In this document: one piece after another, positions 1-5,511 of the stretch
Numbering within the stretch: the stretch's first letter is position 1
Layout of the letters: each line of letters begins with the position of its first letter
Assembly (NCBI GenBank): GCA_934511335.1
Contig: CAKSWL010000099.1
Coordinates: forward strand, 1 to 7,260
Source: an uncultured Cloacibacillus sp.
GTDB lineage: Bacteria; Synergistota; Synergistia; Synergistales; Synergistaceae
Reading direction: 5' to 3'
Length of the DNA stretch: 7,260 nt
The notes under the pieces: generated by a model
Seen by the model: only the letters and a program-made list of their open reading frames with translations
What the model was told of the DNA's origin: nothing
The model's database searches: none
Position numbers and translations under genes: made by a program

Positions 1-750
1 AGCATGCATTACGAAATCGCCAAAACGGCGATGGCGCACGGCGTGCATGTGCTTGTTGAAAAACCTGTCACGACAAGCGTCGACGAGGCGGAGAAGCTGC
101 TGCATCTCGCGGTGGAAAAGGAAGTCATTCTCCAAGTGGGGCATATAGAGCGTTTCAACAGCGCCGTCGAACATGCCCGCGAATTTATAAAAGACCCCTA
201 TTTTATCCAGACACGCCGGATGGGCCCCTTTTCGCCGCGCATCAGCGACGTCGGTGTCGTGCTGGATCTGATGATCCATGACGTTGACATCATTCTTTCA
301 ATGATAAATTCGGACCTCGTTTCCATATCGGCGATCGGAAAGTGCATCCGTACGGACCATGAGGACATCGCTTCGGTACAGATGCGCTTTGCGAACGGCG
401 CGATGGCCCAGATCCTTGTGAGCCGCGTCTCCGAAAAAAGACTGCGCCAGATGGAGATCACCGAGGCCGAGCGTTTTGTGACGGTCAATTACGAGACGCA
501 GGATATCACCGTACAGCGCTGCGTCCGCCAAAGCGGCGGAAACATCGTCGAGGTGATGGAGCATCCCGTCTTCCCGAAAACGGAACCGCTCAAGATAGAA
601 CTCCAGCATTTTGTCTCATGCATTCGCGAGGGACGCCAGCCGATGGTCGGCATCAAGGACGGCAAACGCGCCCTTGAAGTCTGCGTCGCCGCCCTGCGCC
701 AGATCCATGAGGAAAAGACACAAAATTATTCGCTTCTTTCGGCAATATAG
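1..750 (+). CDS. Gfo/Idh/MocA-family NAD(P)-dependent sugar dehydrogenase, 5'-truncated by window edge
   Basis: The frame is open from base 1 and ends at a TAG at 748-750, leaving about 249 residues; family members are usually 310-350, so the N-terminal NAD-binding Rossmann half is mostly outside the window. Numbering from the ATG at position 4, the visible part begins inside the Rossmann domain with the family signature EKPVT (residues 19-23, conserved Lys20). GHIERFN (46-52) follows, then DLMIHDVD (88-95), where Asp88 and His92 match the usual D-x3-H catalytic pair. The C-terminal alpha/beta substrate domain is complete. The GHIERFN and PFSPR...DLMIHD wording resembles, from memory, dehydrogenases linked to lipid A/LPS genes, including GnnA, which oxidises C3 of UDP-GlcNAc. 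The substrate is therefore a suggestion, while the family is sure. A terminator follows 43 bases after the stop, so this is the last gene of an operon that starts upstream. Confidence 0.9.
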   Translation, partial: SMHYEIAKTAMAHGVHVLVEKPVTTSVDEAEKLLHLAVEKEVILQVGHIERFNSAVEHAREFIKDPYFIQTRRMGPFSPRISDVGVVLDLMIHDVDIILSMINSDLVSISAIGKCIRTDHEDIASVQMRFANGAMAQILVSRVSEKRLRQMEITEAERFVTVNYETQDITVQRCVRQSGGNIVEVMEHPVFPKTEPLKIELQHFVSCIREGRQPMVGIKDGKRALEVCVAALRQIHEEKTQNYSLLSAI

Positions 751-793
751 ATGAAAGAGGCCATGACATACGGCAGATTAAGCGTTATTATTT

Positions 794-821
794 AGAGAGG
801 AAGGGTTTTCCTCTCTTTTTT
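794..821 (+). terminator. Intrinsic terminator of the upstream operon
   Basis: A perfect 9-bp stem, AGAGAGGAA at 794-802 pairing with TTCCTCTCT at 808-816, has a 5-base loop and runs straight into a T tract (816-821). This is a textbook rho-independent terminator for + strand transcription and separates the dehydrogenase operon from the genes that follow. The minus strand has no T tract after the same stem, so it is likely one-directional. Confidence 0.88.
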
Positions 822-853
822 ATTGTATATGCCGCTGAAAGGGTGAAGCGTAT

Positions 854-1090
854 TTGTTTGAATTTTTAAAAAATGTACCGTCGGTTAACATTCAGGCTTT
901 TGTAGCCCTCGGCCTCTTTGGCATATCGCTCTTCCTCGCACGAATGGTCGTCAACATACAGTCGGGCAAATGGCCGGGAAGTGCTGCTTGGGTGCTGTAT
1001 CTGCGGATGGTGCTCGGATTCACCTTTGCCGCCTCCATCGGCCTCGGCATATACAGCTTTGCGGGGATAGATATTTTATTTGGCAAATGA
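854..1090 (+). CDS. Small two-helix membrane protein of unknown function
   Basis: This 78-residue reading frame starts at a TTG (854) preceded by AGGGTG at 840-845 (8-base spacer); no in-frame ATG lies near, and the nearby ATG at 873 is in another frame. The protein has two hydrophobic stretches, about residues 14-34 (FVALGLFGISLFLARMVV region) and about 46-70. They are joined by a short polar loop carrying QSGKWPGS (36-43), and there are few charges elsewhere. No cleavable signal peptide is obvious, so both stretches are probably membrane spans. I do not recognise a family. It lies 33 bases after the terminator and 83 bases before meaB on the same strand, so it may be first in the meaB-rpiB/upp transcript or a separate unit. 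Support for coding comes from the ribosome-binding site, hydrophobic pattern and fit in the gap. Confidence 0.66.
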   Translation: MFEFLKNVPSVNIQAFVALGLFGISLFLARMVVNIQSGKWPGSAAWVLYLRMVLGFTFAASIGLGIYSFAGIDILFGK

Positions 1091-1173
1091 ACATGCTTGG
1101 CAGAGCGGAGGATACCTCACATCCGGCCTGCCTCTATCACATTTAGTAAAGAACACAGGGAGAGTTATGACCA

Positions 1174-2109
1174 ATGGATAAGTTACTCGAACGCGCCTTA
1201 GCCGGAGATATGAGATCGATCGGACGCCTCATCAGCCTTGTCGAGGCGGATTCTCCCGCCTCAAAAGAGATAATGAAGACTGTCTATCCGAAGACCGGCC
1301 GGGCGCAGGTGATAGGTATCACGGGCAGTCCGGGGGCGGGGAAGAGCACCTTCGTGAACCGCCTGATTGCGCAGTTCCGGACTGAGGGAAAACAGGTCGG
1401 CGTGATCGCGATAGATCCATCAAGCCCCTTCACCGGCGGCGCAATACTCGGCGACCGTCTGCGTATGCAGGACCACGCCGTTGAAGAGGGCGTATTCATC
1501 CGCAGCATGGGATCGCGGGGCAACCTCGGCGGCGTCAGCCGCGGCACGCACGAAGGGGCGCTGATCCTCGACGCCTGCGGCTTCGACGTCGTGATCATCG
1601 AGACTGTCGGCGTTGGGCAGTCGGAGGTTGACATCGTGAAGATCGCCGATACAGTCTGCCTCATCCTTACCCCTGGTATGGGCGACGACGTGCAGATCAT
1701 GAAGGCCGGCATCATGGAGATCGCCGACGTCTTTGTCGTCAACAAGGCCGACAAGGAGGGCGCCGACAAAGTGGCGGCGGACGTTCAGGTAATGCTCAAG
1801 ATGCTCGGCGAACGTGAATGGGTTCCCCCTGTGGCGCTCGTATCTTCAAATAAAAACACCGGCGTCGGCGAGGTCAAAGATATAATCAAAAAACACAGCG
1901 ACTACCTCCACAACAGCGAAGAGGGCAAGCGCCGCCGCTGGTCGCAGCTTGAGATGGAAGTGGAGGCGATCCTGAGAGGCGAGATATCGCTGCTTGTGGA
2001 AAACGCCTGGAAAGAGCGTCGGACGGACGGCGTGATGGAGGAGCTTTCCTCAAGAAAGACGGACCCCTACACACTGGCCGGCGAAATAATGCAGAAAGTT
2101 ATAAAATAA
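1174..2109 (+). CDS. meaB: MeaB/ArgK-type G3E GTPase, chaperone of a B12-dependent acyl-CoA mutase
   Basis: A 311-residue P-loop GTPase of the MeaB/ArgK family, normal in length (about 310-340). Visible motifs in order are the Walker A loop GSPGAGKST (51-59), DPSSPF (81-86), GDRLRM (93-98), ETVGVGQSE (143-151, Walker B and switch region), the guanine-specificity motif NKAD (190-193) and an SS-type G5 near 224-225. The short helical N-terminus (1-45) and a C-terminal helical tail (about 250-311) are typical; in this family the tail serves dimerisation. Known members use GTP hydrolysis to gate loading of adenosylcobalamin into methylmalonyl-CoA mutase and to expel damaged cofactor; the older ArgK kinase label is not supported. 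The start is the ATG at 1174 with AGGGAGAG at 1157-1164. The mutase itself is not in the window. The gene ends 24 bases before the rpiB-upp frame and probably shares its transcript. Confidence 0.95.
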   Translation: MDKLLERALAGDMRSIGRLISLVEADSPASKEIMKTVYPKTGRAQVIGITGSPGAGKSTFVNRLIAQFRTEGKQVGVIAIDPSSPFTGGAILGDRLRMQDHAVEEGVFIRSMGSRGNLGGVSRGTHEGALILDACGFDVVIIETVGVGQSEVDIVKIADTVCLILTPGMGDDVQIMKAGIMEIADVFVVNKADKEGADKVAADVQVMLKMLGEREWVPPVALVSSNKNTGVGEVKDIIKKHSDYLHNSEEGKRRRWSQLEMEVEAILRGEISLLVENAWKERRTDGVMEELSSRKTDPYTLAGEIMQKVIK

Positions 2110-2112
2110 ATA

Positions 2113-2136
2113 ATCTATACGGAGGAATTATAGATG
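2113..2136 (+). promoter_or_regulatory. Hairpin presenting the ribosome-binding site of rpiB-upp
   Basis: ATCTATA (2113-2119) and TATAGAT (2129-2135) form a perfect 7-bp, AU-rich stem. The 9-base loop contains the strong Shine-Dalgarno GGAGGA (2121-2126), 7 bases before the ATG at 2134. The 3' arm includes the first two bases of that start codon. The dyad is plain in the sequence; a role in translation control is inference. Confidence 0.5.
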
Positions 2137-3234
2137 AAGATAGCGGTAGCTTCTGATCACGCGGGGTATAAGCTCAAAGAGGAGATAAAGAGCAGCCTTG
2201 CTGAGGCTGGACATGAGGTGCTAGACTGCGGTACCGCCTCCGGAGACGTCAGGGTCGATTATCCTGACTGGGGCTTTAAAGCCGCCGGCGCGGTGGCGAG
2301 CCGCAAGGCGGAGCGCGGCATCCTTATATGCGGCACCGGCATCGGCATGAGCATCGCCGCCAACAAGGTCAAAGGCGTGCGCGCCGCGCTCTGCCACGAC
2401 CATTTCACGGCCGTCATGAGCCGCCGCCACAACGACGCCAACGTCCTCGTGCTCGGCGCGCGCGTGCTCGGCTCCGACGTCGCGGCGGATATGGTCAAGG
2501 CCTGGCTCGCGGAACCATTCGAGGGAGGGAGGCACTCCTTCCGCCTGGAGAAGATCAGCGCCTATGAAAACGAGAATTCAAACTCTCGCGAGGCGGCGGC
2601 GGGCGGCGGCAGGACCGTGGTCATCGACCATCCGCTCGTGCGCCACAAACTTGGCCTCATGCGCAACAAGGAGACCTCCTCAAAGGATTTCCGCGATCTC
2701 GTGCAGGAGGTCGCCGGCCTCATGGTCTACGAGGTGACGCGCCACCTGCCGCTGGAAGAGATGGAGATCGAGACCCCCGTAGCGAAGACGCGCGTCTTCA
2801 CCCTCTCGGGAAAGAAGCTGGCGGTCGTCCCCGTGCTGCGCGCGGGGCTCGGCATGGTAGAGGGCATCCTTAAACTCGTGCCCAACGCCAAGGTCGGCCA
2901 TATCGGCCTCTACCGCGACCCTGAGACGCTCAAACCCGTCGACTATTACTGCAAGCTGCCCTGCGACATCTCGGAGCGCGAGATATTTGTCGTCGACCCG
3001 ATGCTCGCCACCGGCGGCTCGGCGGCGGCGGCCGTCAGCCACATCAAGGACAAGGGCGGCAAAAAGGTATCCCTCGTCTCGCTGCTCGCCGCTCCCGAGG
3101 GTATCGCCGCTTTCCATGAGGCGCATCCTGACGTGGACATCTACACGGCGGCCGTCGACAGTCATCTCAACGACCACGGGTACATCGTTCCCGGACTTGG
3201 AGACGCGGGAGACCGGCTCTTCGGAACAAAATAA
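2134..3234 (+). CDS. rpiB-upp: Fused ribose-5-phosphate isomerase B / uracil phosphoribosyltransferase
   Basis: One uninterrupted 366-residue frame holds two complete enzymes. Residues 1-145 are RpiB (ribulose-5-P to ribose-5-P): SDHAGY (7-12), the active-site loop ICGTGIGMS (65-73) with catalytic Cys66, and RRHNDANVL (97-105) with the conserved His99. Residues about 161-366 are uracil phosphoribosyltransferase (uracil + PRPP to UMP + PPi), matching the usual length of about 208. It starts at [12 protein letters not shown] (166-177) and carries RAGLGM (236-241), the PRPP loop [10 protein letters not shown] (288-297) and the C-terminal uracil site [14 protein letters not shown] (353-366). The junction, residues 146-160, is Asn/Ser then Ala/Gly rich, as expected for a flexible linker. 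All key residues are kept in both halves, so both should be active, probably in the cytosol. A GTG at codon 162 could in principle start a free Upp, but AGGA only 2 bases ahead makes that weak. Confidence 0.95.
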   Translation: MKIAVASDHAGYKLKEEIKSSLAEAGHEVLDCGTASGDVRVDYPDWGFKAAGAVASRKAERGILICGTGIGMSIAANKVKGVRAALCHDHFTAVMSRRHNDANVLVLGARVLGSDVAADMVKAWLAEPFEGGRHSFRLEKISAYENENSNSREAAAGGGRTVVIDHPLVRHKLGLMRNKETSSKDFRDLVQEVAGLMVYEVTRHLPLEEMEIETPVAKTRVFTLSGKKLAVVPVLRAGLGMVEGILKLVPNAKVGHIGLYRDPETLKPVDYYCKLPCDISEREIFVVDPMLATGGSAAAAVSHIKDKGGKKVSLVSLLAAPEGIAAFHEAHPDVDIYTAAVDSHLNDHGYIVPGLGDAGDRLFGTK

Positions 3235-3286
3235 AATAATGCCAGGCAGCCGCCGCTGCAGATATAAGCGCCGCCGTCAGCGTATC

Positions 3287-3358
3287 GTCCGCCGGACAGA
3301 AGCGCCCGCCTTCGGGCGGGCTCCGGCGGCGGGGAAAGCCGGAGCAATGATTTCCCCG
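3287..3358 (+). other. Structured intergenic element: UUCG hairpin with competing stems and possible pseudoknot
   Basis: Five complementary pairings are visible. (a) GCCCGCC 3304-3310 pairs with GGCGGGC 3315-3321, closing a C(UUCG)G tetraloop. (b) CCGCCGGA 3289-3296 pairs with TCCGGCGG 3322-3329, enclosing (a). (c) CGGGGAAA 3330-3337 pairs with TTTCCCCG 3351-3358 and directly abuts (b). (d) CTCCGGC 3321-3327 pairs with GCCGGAG 3338-3344, which excludes (b). (e) The loop of (d) contains GGGGAAA, so (c) and (d) together would make an H-type pseudoknot. No T tract follows any stem, so it is not a standard terminator. It begins 53 bases after the rpiB-upp stop and ends before the TATAAT box of wecA, so it would be in the 3' untranslated part of the upstream transcript or in read-through RNA. 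It matches no riboswitch I recognise. Confidence 0.45.
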
Positions 3359-3394
3359 ATTTGCACGCGGCGGACGGATAACCCGCCAGACGCA

Positions 3395-3400
3395 TATAAT
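3395..3400 (+). promoter_or_regulatory. Probable -10 box of the wecA-wecB-murA operon
   Basis: A perfect TATAAT sits 76 bases before the wecA start in an AT-rich island (about 3392-3410) inside otherwise GC-rich DNA. No good -35 lies at the usual distance: the bases 17 upstream are GGACGG, and TTGCAC at 3361-3366 is 28 bases away. Either the promoter needs an activator, or the -10 alone is fortuitous. A start of transcription near 3407 would leave a leader of about 70 bases. Confidence 0.45.
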
Positions 3401-3476
3401 ATAAATACAACTGGGACTCAAACGGCGACACAAGGAGGCATTCGCGCGGCGGCTCCCTAAATGAAAGGAATATGAC

Positions 3477-4367
3477 TTGCTTTCGATCTATCTCTTTACG
3501 CTTTTGACCTTCCTTTGGGGGCTCGTAGGCACGCCGATCGCGATTGCGCTGGCGCAGAAGTTCCGCCTGCTCGACGTCCCCGGGGGAAGAAAGAAACATC
3601 ACAGCATCATGCCGCGCGGCGCGGGGCTTGTTCTGTGGAGCGGCTATCTCATGTGGGCCCTCTTTACCGGCAACCCCGGCGTCGAGGTGCCCTACATCGC
3701 CACAGGGGCGTCGGTGATATTCATTGTCGGATATATGGACGACATGCACCCGCTGCCGCCGTTGCTGCGCCTGATTTTTCACCTTCTGGCCGCGGCGTGG
3801 GTCATCTACCCCCTGCCGGTACCGCTTTGGCAGAGGGCGCTCTTCGTCTTCTGGATCGCGGGTGCGACGAACGCCTATAATCTTATCGATGGAATGGACG
3901 GCCTCTGTCTCACAATAACGCTCATCACCGCTCTCTGCGCGCTGATTGCGGGCGGCAGGGGCGTGTGGCTGCCATTTTCGGGACTTGTCTTCGGGGTCCT
4001 GCTCTGGAACTTCCCGCAGCCGCGCACGTTCCTCGGCGACGGCGGCAGCACCCTGTTGGGGTACATCTGTTCATCGCAGCTTGCGTGGAGCGTATTCCCG
4101 AATATCTTCGGGACCGGTTTTATACGCCTGGCCTTCATACTGCTCTTTCTCGGCGGTGTGCCGGTTATGGACACGCTCGTTGCGATGACGCGCCGGGTGC
4201 TGCGCAAAAAGTCCCCCTTCGAGCCGGATCGGGGACATGCGCACCATAAGCTTCAGGATATGGGCCTGCCTAAATTCGCGGCGCTTATCGTGCTCGGCAC
4301 GGCACACGCGGCCATCATTTCTCTAGGCATGCGCCTTATGGGGCTGCCGGTATTCAATCTCTTTTAG
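3477..4367 (+). CDS. wecA: WecA/MraY-like undecaprenyl-phosphate GlcNAc-1-phosphate transferase
   Basis: A 296-residue polytopic membrane enzyme of the polyprenyl-phosphate HexNAc-1-P transferase family. It transfers GlcNAc-1-P from UDP-GlcNAc to undecaprenyl phosphate, the first step of O-antigen or related lipid-linked glycans. All family landmarks are present: DVPGGRKKHH with MPRGAG (33-50), the Mg-binding DD pair in GYMDDMHP (Asp88-Asp89), NAYNLIDGMDGL (132-143, Asp138/Asp141), FLGDGGS (185-191) and the WecA-type HAHH (254-257). About ten hydrophobic spans alternate with these cytoplasmic loops. The HAHH motif points to WecA rather than MraY. It is shorter than E. coli WecA (367), with just one helix after HAHH, but no active-site loop is lost. 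The start is the TTG at 3477, with AAAGGA at 3464-3469 (7-base spacer); the ATG at 3472 is out of frame. wecB follows after 19 bases. Confidence 0.9.
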   Translation: MLSIYLFTLLTFLWGLVGTPIAIALAQKFRLLDVPGGRKKHHSIMPRGAGLVLWSGYLMWALFTGNPGVEVPYIATGASVIFIVGYMDDMHPLPPLLRLIFHLLAAAWVIYPLPVPLWQRALFVFWIAGATNAYNLIDGMDGLCLTITLITALCALIAGGRGVWLPFSGLVFGVLLWNFPQPRTFLGDGGSTLLGYICSSQLAWSVFPNIFGTGFIRLAFILLFLGGVPVMDTLVAMTRRVLRKKSPFEPDRGHAHHKLQDMGLPKFAALIVLGTAHAAIISLGMRLMGLPVFNLF

Positions 4368-4386
4368 CGAATAAGGAGGCGCCGTA

Positions 4387-5511
4387 ATGGACAAGAAAAA
4401 GATTGTATGCGTCATAGGGACAAGGCCCGAGGCCATTAAAATGGCCCCCGTCGTTATAGCGCTGATGAAACAGGACTACTTTGATGTGAAAGTACTGGCT
4501 ACGGGACAGCACGCGGCTATGCTCGACCAGGTACTTGATTTTTTCAGCCTTACGGCTGACCGCAACCTTCACATCATGAAGGAGCGCCAGACGCTCGATT
4601 ATATCACGTCGTCGGTGCTCGCCGGCGCCGGAGAATACTTTGACGAGATAAAGCCCGCGGCCGTGCTCGTACACGGGGACACGACGACGACCTTCGCGGC
4701 GGGGCTCGCCGCCTTCTACCGCGGCATCCCGATCGGGCACGTCGAGGCGGGGCTGCGCAGCTGGAACATGAGGCTGCCCTTTCCCGAGGAGATGAACCGC
4801 GTCCTCATCGACAAGATCGTCACCTGGGGCTTCGCTCCGACGGAATTGGCGGCTGACAACCTAAGAAAAGAGGGCGTTCCCGAAAGCGGCATCAGCGTGA
4901 CCGGCAACACAGTGATAGACGCCCTGTTCTATACCGTAGCGGCGCAGACGAAGCCGAAGTGCGAAGAGCTAAGGGCGCTGCCCGACGGCGCTCCCTTTAT
5001 GCTTGTCACCGCGCACCGCCGCGAGTCGTGGGGCAGGCCGCTTGAAGAGATATGCAAGGCGCTCTCCGAGATACTCGAAGGCCATCCCGAACTTTGGATG
5101 GTCGTCCCGATGCACAAAAACCCCGCCGTCCGTGAGATAATACATAAATATCTTGACGGCAGGGAACAGGTGATCCTTTGTGACCCGCTTGATTACCCCG
5201 ACTTCGTTTGGGCGATGAACGCCTCAAAGTTCATCCTCAGCGACAGCGGCGGCGTGCAGGAGGAGGCTTCGGCGATCAAGAAACCGGTGCTCATCCTGAG
5301 AGACGTCACGGAACGCCCCGAGGCGGTGGAGCACGGCAGCGGCCTGCTAGTCGGAGTCAATCGAGAAAAGATAGTGACGACCGCCCGCGGCCTGCTTGAC
5401 GACCCGGCGGCGATCGCGGCAATAGAGAAAAAATGCGAGGCTCAGCCCTTCGGCGACGGCACGGCCTCGAGCAAGATAGTAAATACTCTGAAGGAGAGTC
5501 TGCGGGACTAA
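4387..5511 (+). CDS. wecB: Non-hydrolysing UDP-N-acetylglucosamine 2-epimerase
   Basis: A 374-residue, full-length member of the WecB/MnaA family that interconverts UDP-GlcNAc and UDP-ManNAc in the cytosol. Visible motifs are GTRPEAIKMAPV (11-22), HGDTTTTFAAGLA (97-109, with Asp98), GHVEAGLR (117-124, with Glu120), PFPEEMNR (131-138), VTGNTVID (171-178), TAHRRESWG (208-216, with His210), SDSGGVQEEA (285-294) and TERPEAVEHG (308-317). Both Rossmann-like halves of the GT-B fold are therefore complete. The segment between GLR and PFPEE (SWNMRL) differs from the TGDLYS/TGNKYS of the E. coli and B. subtilis enzymes. The start ATG has a perfect AAGGAGG at 4373-4379 with a 7-base spacer. It lies between wecA and murA with no room for promoters. 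UDP-ManNAc dehydrogenase (wecC) is not next to it, so the fate of ManNAc here is unknown. Confidence 0.95.
   Translation: MDKKKIVCVIGTRPEAIKMAPVVIALMKQDYFDVKVLATGQHAAMLDQVLDFFSLTADRNLHIMKERQTLDYITSSVLAGAGEYFDEIKPAAVLVHGDTTTTFAAGLAAFYRGIPIGHVEAGLRSWNMRLPFPEEMNRVLIDKIVTWGFAPTELAADNLRKEGVPESGISVTGNTVIDALFYTVAAQTKPKCEELRALPDGAPFMLVTAHRRESWGRPLEEICKALSEILEGHPELWMVVPMHKNPAVREIIHKYLDGREQVILCDPLDYPDFVWAMNASKFILSDSGGVQEEASAIKKPVLILRDVTERPEAVEHGSGLLVGVNREKIVTTARGLLDDPAAIAAIEKKCEAQPFGDGTASSKIVNTLKESLRD

Noticed and set aside
751..795. 14-codon ORF starting right after the dehydrogenase stop codon
   Set aside because: No ribosome-binding site, and it ends inside the terminator stem; most likely chance.
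1093..1146. Possible 17-codon ORF and weak hairpin (GGCAG 1099-1103 / CTGCC 1128-1132) before meaB
   Set aside because: There is no Shine-Dalgarno before the ATG; the stem is only 5 bp with a large loop. Nothing else supports a leader or regulator.
1284..1769. Minus-strand 161-codon frame opposite meaB
   Set aside because: Antisense to a well-defined GTPase, with no motif and biased composition.
2617..2619. Internal GTG as the start of a separate upp gene
   Set aside because: The only purine-rich site (AGGA 2611-2614) is 2 bases away, and the frame is continuous with a complete RpiB, so a fusion is the simpler reading.
3304..3321. UUCG hairpin as a plain intrinsic terminator of rpiB-upp
   Set aside because: No T tract follows on either strand; a terminator role would need experimental 3'-end data.
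2987..3460. Plus-strand 157-codon frame running from upp into the gap
   Set aside because: It begins inside upp in another frame, its translation is Arg/Ser/Pro rich, and it has no ribosome-binding site; it is a shadow frame.
3162..3782. Minus-strand frame (206 codons) bridging upp, the gap and wecA
   Set aside because: Arg/Pro/Ser-rich, low-complexity translation without motifs; it overlaps the coding ends of two sure genes.
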